Part shown: positions 1 to 5,921 of the stretch, piece by piece
Layout of the letters: each line of letters begins with the position of its first letter
How positions within the stretch are numbered: the first letter of the stretch is position 1
Assembly (NCBI GenBank): GCA_013698525.1
Contig: JACCSM010000431.1
Coordinates: forward strand, 1-6,525
DNA from: Rubrobacteraceae bacterium
Lineage (GTDB): Bacteria; Actinomycetota; Rubrobacteria; Rubrobacterales; Rubrobacteraceae
DNA length: 6,525 bases
Direction of reading: 5' to 3'
Notes under the pieces: model-generated
Databases searched by the model: none
Seen by the model: only the letters and a program-made list of their open reading frames with translations
What the model was told of the DNA's origin: nothing
Translations under genes and position numbers: made by a program

Positions 1-518
1 CCTATCCGCCTGGGCTCCCCTACTTCACCCGTTCGGTCGATCCTCCAGCCCTGGTGCTGCCTGGGGATCTCGCGCCCGTGTTCAGACCGCGTACCGCCGC
101 CATGGTGCCCCTTACCGTCTGGCACGAGATGGCCCACGCGTTCCTGCTCGGACGGGAGGTCGTGAGGACCCCGGCGTGGTTGGGGGAGTTCGTGCCGCAG
201 GCCGCTTCGGCGGCGGTCGCCCGCAGGGTCGGGCTGCCCTTGAAGGAGCATCTGTCGCGGATAGAGAGGGAGCCGGGGTTCACCGTGCGGGGCTTTCGTG
301 GACCGGCAGGCGCGGGGGATCAGATGTCGTTCCAGAACCTGCTGCTCCTGCTCGGCGCGGCGGCGCTCGAGGAGTTCGGAGAAAGTTTCCTGCAGAACAT
401 ATTCCACGATCTCTGGGAAGTAGACGAGATAGTCGATAGGGAGCGGGCCGAGGAGTTGCTCAGAGATGCTTTAGGTCAGGGCGGACGAGAGTGGCTGGTG
501 TCGAGGCCCGAGTTTTAG
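1..518 (+). CDS. Partial gluzincin-like (HExxH) protein, C-terminal 171 residues
   Basis: I do not recognise a named family. The frame is open from base 3 to the TAG at 516-518, and no Shine-Dalgarno precedes the internal GTG at 54 or ATG at 102, so the true start is probably upstream of the window. Counting from the codon at base 3, HEMAH lies at residues 41-45 (bases 123-137), followed by PAWLGE with Glu62, 17 residues after the second His. This arrangement, HExxH then a Trp-Leu-x-Glu segment, resembles zinc peptidases of the gluzincin/peptidase-MA type, where the two His and the downstream Glu bind zinc and the first Glu is catalytic. The remainder is helical, with a Leu/Ala-rich stretch near residues 113-124 and an acidic C-terminus. 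No clear membrane segment or signal peptide is visible in this part. The gene ends 11 bases before leuB, so co-transcription is likely. The peptidase function is inference from the motif only; the protein is probably real coding sequence, but its role is unknown. Confidence 0.6.
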   Translation, partial: YPPGLPYFTRSVDPPALVLPGDLAPVFRPRTAAMVPLTVWHEMAHAFLLGREVVRTPAWLGEFVPQAASAAVARRVGLPLKEHLSRIEREPGFTVRGFRGPAGAGDQMSFQNLLLLLGAAALEEFGESFLQNIFHDLWEVDEIVDRERAEELLRDALGQGGREWLVSRPEF

Positions 519-522
519 GAGG
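517..522 (+). promoter_or_regulatory. Ribosome binding site of leuB (AGGAGG)
   Basis: A perfect AGGAGG overlaps the stop codon of the preceding gene and sits 7 bases before the ATG at 530. It fixes the leuB start at 530 rather than at the in-frame GTG at 491, which lies inside the preceding gene and lacks such a site. Confidence 0.85.
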
Positions 523-529
523 ATCCGCT

Positions 530-1603
530 ATGAGAGATGCGTTCGACATACTATTACTACCAGGCGACGGCATCGGACCCGAGGTGGTCGGGGCCGCCCG
601 CGAGGTCGTCGACGCGGCGGCGGATCACTTCGGCATCGAAGTGCGCTACGAGGAGCGCAGGATCGGCGGCACGGCCATCCGCGAGGAAGGCGAGCCCGTC
701 TCCGCAGAGACTCTGGAGGCCGCTAGCGCCTCTGATTCGGTCCTGCTCGGTGCCGTCGGGCATCCCGACTTCGACGACGCGCCAGCTTCGCTACGCCCCG
801 AGGCAGGGCTGCTCGGGCTAAGGAAGCACCTCGGGGCCTTCGCCAACCTGAGACCCGTAGTCGCCATACCGGCCCTGATCGACTCCTCGCCCCTCAAACG
901 CGAGGTCGTCGATGGCGTCGACGTGCTGATCGTCAGGGAGTTGACCGGCGGGGCTTACTTCGGGGAGAAGGAAGAAGGGGAGGAGAGGGCCAGTGATCTC
1001 AGCGTTTACACGCGAGAGGAGATAGATAGGGTCGCGCGGGTGGCTTTTGATGCGGCGAAGCGCCGCAAGCGGCGGGTGACGAGCGTGGACAAGGCGAATG
1101 TCATGGCGACGAGCCGGCTGTGGCGCAGGGTCGTCTCTAAGGTGGCCGAAGATTATCCTGGGGTGGAGCTCGACCACGTCCTCGTCGACGCGGCTGCGAT
1201 GTACCTCGTTCAGGCACCGACGAGGTTCGACGTCGTATTGACCGAGAACCTCTTTGGAGATATCCTCTCGGACGAAGCCGCGATGCTCCCCGGCTCGATG
1301 GGGATGCTCCCGAGCGCGTCTCTGGGCAAGCCAGGCTCCCCCGGCATCTTCGAACCCGTCCACGGCTCCGCCCCCGACATAGCGGGAGAGGGGAAGGCCA
1401 ACCCCTACGCGACCATCCTCTCCGCGGCGATGATGTTCCGCCACACCCTGGGCCGCCCCGACGTGGCCGAGGCCATCGAGCAGGGCGTCTCCGTCGCCCT
1501 GGAGGCCCATTTCTCGACCCCCGACCTTGGCGGAAAGAAGACGACCGAAGAAGTAACGAAGGCCGTGAGCAAGTGGGTCGCGGCTGGAGAGGGTGTGATG
1601 TGA
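530..1603 (+). CDS. leuB: 3-isopropylmalate dehydrogenase LeuB
   Basis: This enzyme oxidatively decarboxylates (2R,3S)-3-isopropylmalate to 4-methyl-2-oxopentanoate with NAD+, in the cytoplasm, the last specific step before leucine transamination. The 357-residue length is normal for the family. Visible landmarks are LLPGDGIGPEVV near the N-terminus (residues 8-20), the substrate-binding arginines in LGLRKHL (R98), FANLRP (R108) and RELTGGAYFG (R136, with Tyr143), the catalytic lysine in VDKANVM (K188), the metal-binding aspartates in VDAAAMYL (D220) and GDILSDEA (D244, D248), and the NAD loop EPVHGSAPDIAG at 275-286, typical of LeuB rather than isocitrate dehydrogenase. The start is set by the AGGAGG at 517-522. 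The gene overlaps cimA by four bases. Because LeuB enzymes can also act on 3-methylmalate, this copy probably serves both leucine synthesis and the citramalate route to isoleucine; that dual use is inferred from the neighbour. Confidence 0.96.
   Translation: MRDAFDILLLPGDGIGPEVVGAAREVVDAAADHFGIEVRYEERRIGGTAIREEGEPVSAETLEAASASDSVLLGAVGHPDFDDAPASLRPEAGLLGLRKHLGAFANLRPVVAIPALIDSSPLKREVVDGVDVLIVRELTGGAYFGEKEEGEERASDLSVYTREEIDRVARVAFDAAKRRKRRVTSVDKANVMATSRLWRRVVSKVAEDYPGVELDHVLVDAAAMYLVQAPTRFDVVLTENLFGDILSDEAAMLPGSMGMLPSASLGKPGSPGIFEPVHGSAPDIAGEGKANPYATILSAAMMFRHTLGRPDVAEAIEQGVSVALEAHFSTPDLGGKKTTEEVTKAVSKWVAAGEGVM
1586..1593 (+). promoter_or_regulatory. Ribosome binding site of cimA (GGAGAGGG)
   Basis: The purine run GGAGAGGG lies inside the 3' end of leuB, 6 bases before the GTG at 1600. 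It supports GTG 1600 as the cimA start over the in-frame ATG at 1573, which would add nine residues that do not belong to the family's usual N-terminus. Confidence 0.7.
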
Positions 1604-3153
1604 GCCTTACACTTTTCGACACGACGCTACGCGACGGTACCCAGCGCGAGGGCGTGAGCCTGACCGCAGAAGACAAGGCCCGCATCGCCCGCGAGCTCGA
1701 CTCATTAGGGATCCACTACATCGAAGCGGGCTTCCCAGCCTCCAACCCCAAGGACCTGGAGTTCTTCGAGGGCTTCGATGACTCTTCGCTCCACGCGAAG
1801 CTCGTCGCCTTCACGCGGGCCCGGCGCCCGAACGGGCGGGCCGAGGACGACCCCGCGGTAACGCTCCTGCCCTCCCTCTCAGCGCCGGTCGCCTGTATCG
1901 TCGCCAAGAGCTGGAAGCTGCACGTCGAGAAGGTCCTCAGGACCACACCAGAGGAGAACCTCGAGTCCGTCCGCGACACCGTCGCCTATCTGGCCGAAGC
2001 CGGTAAAGTGGTCATCTTCGACGCCGAGCACTACTTCGATGGCTTTCGGGACGATCCAGGGTACTCGCTCGCGGTGCTGCACGCCGCGGCCGAGGCAGGC
2101 GCGACGACGTTGGTCCTCTGTGACACGAACGGCGGGACGTTGCCCACGGAGCTCAAGGCAGTCGTGGCACGCACGGTGCGGGAATTCCCTGACGTGGAGA
2201 TAGGCATCCACACCCACAACGACTCTGGGTGTGGGGTGGCGAATGCTCTGGTGGCGGTAGAGGCGGGGACAACGCACGTACAGGGGACCGTCAACGGTAT
2301 CGGGGAGCGGTGCGGCAACTGCGACCTCGTAACGACCATCGCCAATCTGCAGCTCAAGATGGGGCTGAAGGTCATGGATGACGAGGAGTTGCGGCGGCTC
2401 ACCGAGGTCTCCAACTACGTCTCCGAACTCATGAACCTGACACCTGACACGCACCGTCCCTTTGTAGGGCGCAGCGCCTTCGCCCACAAGGGCGGGCTGC
2501 ACGTCGACGGCATCTCCAAAGACCCTGCGACCTACGAGCACGTCGCTCCCGAGGCCGTAGGGAACGTGCGCCGAACGCCCGTCGGGGAGCTCTCGGGGAA
2601 GAACTCCATAAGGACCAAGGCCGAGGAGCTTGGGCTCGAGGCCGGGGATGCGACCCAGATCCTCTGGGCCATAAAGCAGCGCGAGTACGAGGGCTACCAC
2701 TACGAAGCCGCAGACGCCTCACTCGCGCTACTGATCGGGCGGACGATGGGCGAGGACAGGCCGCTCTTCGAGCTGGAGACGTTCAGGATCATCTCCGAGA
2801 AGCGGGCCGGCGGGGAGACGACGACGGAGGCGACCATAAAGCTCTTCGTAGGCGGGCATAGGGTCATCTCCACCGCAGAGGGCAACGGTCCCGTCAACGC
2901 CCTGGACCAGGCGCTGAGGAAGGCTATAGGGCCGCACTATCCTGAGCTGAAAGAGATCCACCTCTCCAACTACAAGGTCCGTATCCTCGATGAGCACCGC
3001 GCCACGGCGGCCACGACCCGCGTCCTCATAGACTCCACGGACGGCAAGCGGATGTGGGGCGCCGTAGGAGTCTCCGAGAACATCATCGAAGCCTCCTGGC
3101 AGGCGCTCGTCGATGGATTGGAGTACGGCGTGAGCGGCACGAAGAAAGAGTGA
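1600..3153 (+). CDS. cimA: (R)-citramalate synthase CimA
   Basis: It condenses pyruvate with acetyl-CoA to (R)-citramalate, the first step of the threonine-independent route to 2-oxobutyrate and isoleucine. The 517-residue product has the HMGL/IPMS-type TIM barrel first: LFDTTLRDGTQREGVS at 5-20 with the catalytic Arg11 and metal-binding Asp12, YIEAGFPASNPKD at 40-52, the metal-binding HTHND at 204-208, GIGERCGN at 233-240, then the linker with FAHKGGLHVDG at 294-304. A LeuA-type C-terminal regulatory domain follows, roughly 385-510, with NGPVNALDQALRKAI at 429-443. The TQREG and FPASNPKD wording and the length of about 520 favour CimA over 2-isopropylmalate synthase (TLRDGEQ, often different spacing). 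The GTG start overlaps the leuB TGA by four bases, which implies translational coupling. The regulatory domain suggests end-product feedback, probably by isoleucine as known for other CimA enzymes. Some homologues carry the label 2-isopropylmalate synthase; substrate choice was not tested. Confidence 0.93.
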   Translation: MSLTLFDTTLRDGTQREGVSLTAEDKARIARELDSLGIHYIEAGFPASNPKDLEFFEGFDDSSLHAKLVAFTRARRPNGRAEDDPAVTLLPSLSAPVACIVAKSWKLHVEKVLRTTPEENLESVRDTVAYLAEAGKVVIFDAEHYFDGFRDDPGYSLAVLHAAAEAGATTLVLCDTNGGTLPTELKAVVARTVREFPDVEIGIHTHNDSGCGVANALVAVEAGTTHVQGTVNGIGERCGNCDLVTTIANLQLKMGLKVMDDEELRRLTEVSNYVSELMNLTPDTHRPFVGRSAFAHKGGLHVDGISKDPATYEHVAPEAVGNVRRTPVGELSGKNSIRTKAEELGLEAGDATQILWAIKQREYEGYHYEAADASLALLIGRTMGEDRPLFELETFRIISEKRAGGETTTEATIKLFVGGHRVISTAEGNGPVNALDQALRKAIGPHYPELKEIHLSNYKVRILDEHRATAATTRVLIDSTDGKRMWGAVGVSENIIEASWQALVDGLEYGVSGTKKE

Positions 3154-3307
3154 TACCGAGTCCGTTTGAACGGGATCGCGTTCGGGCTGCGGACACGCCG
3201 AAACCCTCCCATACGTCATACCCGCGCAAGCGGGAATCCAGTAGTAGGCAGAGGCCCGTGCGCAATGGCGATCTACATCATGTCGTTGGCATTGACCCTG
3301 ACTTGGT
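3154..3307. other. Intergenic region between cimA and the ammonia-lyase gene
   Basis: This 154-base gap carries a small palindrome directly after the cimA stop (CCGTTTGAACGG, 3162-3173) and one copy of a dispersed palindromic repeat (3214-3237). I see no convincing -35/-10 pair, no T-tract terminator and no Shine-Dalgarno close to the ATG at 3308. The gap breaks the tight spacing of the upstream genes, so the downstream gene may have its own promoter, but I cannot point to one. Confidence 0.5.
3214..3237 (+). repeat. Short dispersed palindromic repeat, copy A
   Basis: The core CCCGC-GCAA-GCGGG (3221-3234) forms a 5-bp stem with a 4-base loop, preceded by CGTCATA and followed by AATCCAG. It matches the common REP-like intergenic hairpin repeat whose chance translations read like 'WIPACAGMT' or 'HSRFRGNDG'. 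It agrees at 22 of 24 bases with the reverse complement of copy B (4558-4581); the differences are one base in the left arm and one in the loop. The right arm diverges from a full palindrome after AAT, so the outer stem is broken here. Confidence 0.8.
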
Positions 3308-4456
3308 ATGAGCATAAGGACGCTCGTCAACCCGAACGCCAGGGAGATCCTCGATGGCCCGTACCCGGATCGGACGCCCTTGCGATTCCACCGCCGGCTA
3401 CCGGGCTACGAGGAGACGCCGCTGGTGAACGCTCCGGAGATCGCCGACGCTCTGGGCGTCGAGAAGGTCTTCGTGAAGGACGAGTCGAGCCGGCTCGGGT
3501 TGCCCGCTTTCAAGGTCCTTGGCGCGTCGTGGGCGGTTTACAGGGCGCTGGAAGAGCGGCTGGGAGACGAGGGATTCGGGGATTGGGAGGAGATCGAGGA
3601 TCTCAAGGCGAGGCTCGAGCCCTTGCGGCCGCTCTCGCTCGTGGCGGCCACTGACGGCAATCACGGGCGTGCCGTAGCGAGGGTGGCGCGGCTACTGGAA
3701 CTCGGGGCGAAGATCTTCGTGCCCGAGGACATGGCTGCGGCACGCCAAGAGGCCATCGCCCGCGAGGAGGCCGAGGTCATCGTGGTCGATGGCACCTACG
3801 ACGATGCCGTCGAGCGCTCCGCCGAAGAAGCCGGAGAGCGCGGGCTCGTGATCTCGGACATGTCATGGCCAGGCTACGAGCGTATACCTTCCTGGGTGAT
3901 CGAAGGCTACTCGACGATGCTCTGGGAGATCGACGACGAGCTCGAGAGAAGGAGAGAAGGGGGACCCGACCTGGTGATCGTACAGGTGGGAGTCGGCGCC
4001 TTCGCCGCAGCTGTGGCCCGCCACTTCCGCAACTCCCTGGTGTCGCCGCGTCCCAAGCTCGTGGGCGTCGAGCCCGCGAAGGCCGACTGCCTGCTCGAGT
4101 CGGTCGCTGCCGGACACATCGTGTCAGTGCCCGGGCCGCACGATTCCGTCATGTCGGGGCTCAACTGCGGGAGGCCCTCGCTGGTGGCCTGGCCGACAGT
4201 GTCCGCTGGCATCGACCTCCTCGTCGCCGTGGACGACGAGCCGGCACGCGAAGCCATGCGCCTCGCGGCCCGATCGGGCATCGTGTCGGGCGAGACCGGG
4301 GCGGCCGGTCTCGGCGGCCTGCTGGAGCTTCTGCGCGCCGAGGAAGGGGAGGAAGCGCGCCGGACGCTTGGCGTAGGCGAAAGAACCTGCGTCCTGCTCT
4401 TCAACTGCGAGGGCGCCACCGACCCCGATGCCTACCGGAGGGTCATGGCGGAGTAG
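3308..4456 (+). CDS. dpaL: Diaminopropionate ammonia-lyase family PLP enzyme
   Basis: Family members (E. coli YgeX) are fold-type II PLP enzymes that split 2,3-diaminopropionate to pyruvate and two ammonia. The 382-residue length fits the family (about 400). Seen in order: FHRRLPGYEETPL at 27-39; KDESSRLGLPAFKVLG at 57-72 with the Schiff-base Lys69; ATDGNHGRAVA at 114-124; VIVVDGTYDDAV at 157-168; SDMSWPGYERIPSW at 183-196; the phosphate-binding VGVGAFAAA at 227-235; VMSGLNCG at 281-288; SGETGAAGLGG at 327-337; NCEGATDPDAYR at 366-377. Asp116 and Asp184 correspond by motif position to the two catalytic aspartates reported for the E. coli enzyme. ATG 3308 is the only upstream option, since an in-frame TGA lies at 3299, yet it has no recognisable Shine-Dalgarno. 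A GTG start at Val40 would remove the conserved N-terminal segment. The exact substrate is uncertain: serine or threonine deamination is possible. It is bracketed by inverted palindromic repeats. Confidence 0.85.
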   Translation: MSIRTLVNPNAREILDGPYPDRTPLRFHRRLPGYEETPLVNAPEIADALGVEKVFVKDESSRLGLPAFKVLGASWAVYRALEERLGDEGFGDWEEIEDLKARLEPLRPLSLVAATDGNHGRAVARVARLLELGAKIFVPEDMAAARQEAIAREEAEVIVVDGTYDDAVERSAEEAGERGLVISDMSWPGYERIPSWVIEGYSTMLWEIDDELERRREGGPDLVIVQVGVGAFAAAVARHFRNSLVSPRPKLVGVEPAKADCLLESVAAGHIVSVPGPHDSVMSGLNCGRPSLVAWPTVSAGIDLLVAVDDEPAREAMRLAARSGIVSGETGAAGLGGLLELLRAEEGEEARRTLGVGERTCVLLFNCEGATDPDAYRRVMAE

Positions 4457-4595
4457 CCGAACGATGCTTCTCCCTCCCTGCCTCCGAGATGCTCGAGAAC
4501 GCCGCCACGTTCGCGCAAGCCGCTCGGAGTAGTTGGAAGCGCGGAGATCCTACCGTCATTCCCGCTTCCGCGGGAATGACGGTTATGTTGTGAGA
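4457..4595. other. Intergenic region between convergent genes
   Basis: This 139-base gap separates the stop codons of the ammonia-lyase (+) and the SPFH gene (-). It holds a 7-bp inverted repeat, CTCCGAG (4482-4488) with CTCGGAG (4523-4529), 34 bases apart, and the strong hairpin repeat at 4552-4583. No open frame here looks like a gene. Confidence 0.5.
4552..4583 (-). repeat. Palindromic repeat copy B; possible bidirectional terminator hairpin
   Basis: A perfect 14-bp stem (arms 4552-4565 and 4570-4583) encloses the loop TTCC. The left arm reads ACCGTCATTCCCGC and the right arm is its exact reverse complement. It belongs to the same family as copy A at 3214-3237 but in the opposite orientation, judged by the loop and flanking bases. 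It lies 12 bases beyond the stop of the minus-strand SPFH gene and 95 bases beyond the ammonia-lyase stop, so a transcript from either side would form a stable stem-loop. There is no T-tract on either strand, so a terminator role is inference; it may act in 3'-end stabilisation or simply be a dispersed repeat. Confidence 0.85.
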
Positions 4596-5921
4596 CTACC
4601 CTTCGCCGTCGCCGAGATCTCGCACCGTCTCGCGGAGGGTTTGGCGGGTGTTCTGGACCGCTGCGCTGTCCGCGGTCAGCTGCGGGAGGAGCCTGGCGAG
4701 GATGAGGGTGGAGAGCGCTGATTGCTCGCCTCCTTCTCCGCGGATGAGGACGGGGCGCGGGGCGCGCTGCATGAGCTTCTCGCCGACCTCGACCCTGCGG
4801 CGGGCGAGTTCGTAGCGGACAACGGCGCGGTTGTCCCTGTGGGCCTGGCCGAGGTGACGGAGGGCCGTGGCCTCGTTCTCCGCCTCGGTGAGGGCGGCGC
4901 GACCGCGCGTCTCTATCTCCAGGCGCACGCGTTGGGCTTCGGTCTCCTGTTCTTCGAGCATGCGCGCCACGTCCTGGCGGGCGCGGTTTCGGGCTTCCTT
5001 CACTTCTATGAGGCGGGCGTTGCGGTCTTTCTTGGAACGTTCGATCTCCATGAGGAGCGTGTCGATGCGTTGCTTGCGGGTCAACTCCCACTCGCGCTCG
5101 TAGGCGGCGAGCTCTTTGGCCACGCGCTCTCGGGTGGCGAGGTGCTGCTGGTACTGGTCGGGTAGCTGCACGTCGGGGATGTTGGCGCCGAGGATACGGA
5201 CCCCGTAGTGCGCCAGCTGGCGGTTCAGGTACTCTTGCATGTCGCCGACGTCGCTGCCGCGCAGGTCGTAGGCCTTCTCCGTGCTCACCTGACGGCTGCG
5301 CTGCCGGATCGCATCCTGCACCGCGCTGGAGAGGACGAGGTCGAAGTTCGAGGCACCGATAACGCGCACGAAGGCGAGCGGGTCCACTATCCTGAACTTC
5401 AGGAAGAACTCTATCGCCTTCAGCGGCACGTTCTCCCGCGTCGGGCAGTCGGCCACGGGCGCGAGGTAAGGGATCTCCGTCGCCGTGTCGACGACGAACT
5501 CGACCCTGTCCCAAGGCCGCCAGAGGTAGTGCCGTCCTGGCGAGAGGGTGCCTTCGATCCTCCCGTAGCGCGAGCGCACGCCCGTCGTCCCCTGCTCTAT
5601 CTCGACGATGGCGCCCCGCCACAGCCAAAGCAGCGCGAGGCCGAGGAAGAAGACCGCGACCAGCACGGCAAGGACGGCGAACGCCGCGCTCCCCGAGAAG
5701 ACAGCGAAGCCGAGCATGTAGATCGCCACGCCCAGCAAGAACAACCATCCGTAGCGCCTGCGGTCCTTCGGTATTACAACGGGTACGATTTGGCCCTCGT
5801 CCCCACCCCTCAAGTACTGCCTTACCCCTGACCAGCCCGAGACGACCTCTTTGATCCTGGAGAACTCCTGCATCCTGGCGACGGTCTGCGTCTGAAACCG
5901 CTCCTCCATCGTCTCGGTCAT
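4596..5921 (-). CDS. SPFH/band-7 domain membrane protein with long coiled coil
   Basis: The 441-residue product has a cytoplasmic-looking N-terminus of about 55 residues, two adjacent hydrophobic segments (about 57-74 and 79-101) that would form a membrane hairpin, then an SPFH/band-7 domain (about 103-260). SPFH signs are VEIEQGTTGVRSRYGRI at 106-122, LSPGRHYLWRPWDRV at 126-140, the ENVPLKAIEFFLKFRIVDP run at 163-181, and ANIPDVQLP at 246-254. A charged coiled coil with repeated Arg/Glu follows (about 262-385), ending in a weakly hydrophobic tail. Known family members (stomatin, flotillin, HflK/C) build ring-shaped membrane scaffolds that organise lipids or restrain proteases; the specific role here is unknown. 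ATG 5921 is preceded by the purine-rich AAGGGGACGAGGGACG. The ATG overlaps the stop of the upstream SPFH-like gene by four bases, so the two are probably coupled. No NfeD-type partner is visible downstream; the gene ends at the convergent junction. Confidence 0.88.
   Translation of the reverse strand: MTETMEERFQTQTVARMQEFSRIKEVVSGWSGVRQYLRGGDEGQIVPVVIPKDRRRYGWLFLLGVAIYMLGFAVFSGSAAFAVLAVLVAVFFLGLALLWLWRGAIVEIEQGTTGVRSRYGRIEGTLSPGRHYLWRPWDRVEFVVDTATEIPYLAPVADCPTRENVPLKAIEFFLKFRIVDPLAFVRVIGASNFDLVLSSAVQDAIRQRSRQVSTEKAYDLRGSDVGDMQEYLNRQLAHYGVRILGANIPDVQLPDQYQQHLATRERVAKELAAYEREWELTRKQRIDTLLMEIERSKKDRNARLIEVKEARNRARQDVARMLEEQETEAQRVRLEIETRGRAALTEAENEATALRHLGQAHRDNRAVVRYELARRRVEVGEKLMQRAPRPVLIRGEGGEQSALSTLILARLLPQLTADSAAVQNTRQTLRETVRDLGDGEG

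Noticed and set aside
818..1510. 230-codon open frame antisense to leuB
   Set aside because: The product has no recognisable motif and lies wholly opposite well-supported leuB coding sequence; long antisense frames are expected at this GC content.
1879..2700. 273-codon open frame antisense to cimA
   Set aside because: No family resemblance and no independent start signal; explained by codon bias of the cimA strand.
3162..3183. Small palindromes after the cimA stop as a terminator
   Set aside because: The possible stems are only 4-5 bp with alternative overlapping pairings and no T-tract, too weak to call.
3166..3194. TTGAAC as a -35 element for the ammonia-lyase gene
   Set aside because: No plausible -10 sequence occurs 16-18 bases downstream.
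2728..3330. 200-codon minus-strand frame containing the peptide WIPACAGMT
   Set aside because: That peptide is the known chance translation of the palindromic repeat at 3214-3237; the rest is antisense to cimA.
4482..4529. CTCCGAG/CTCGGAG inverted repeat as an operator or terminator
   Set aside because: Only 7 bp with 34 bases between the arms, in GC-rich sequence where this occurs by chance.
4432..5748. 438-codon open frame on the minus strand overlapping the SPFH gene
   Set aside because: It is a different frame of the same strand as the clear SPFH gene, its product is Arg/Pro/His-rich low-complexity sequence, and part of it reads through the palindromic repeat. It is a GC-driven shadow.
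5208..5831. 207-codon plus-strand frame opposite the SPFH gene
   Set aside because: Composition is Arg/Glu/His-rich without motifs, and the opposite strand encodes a coherent membrane-SPFH-coiled-coil protein.
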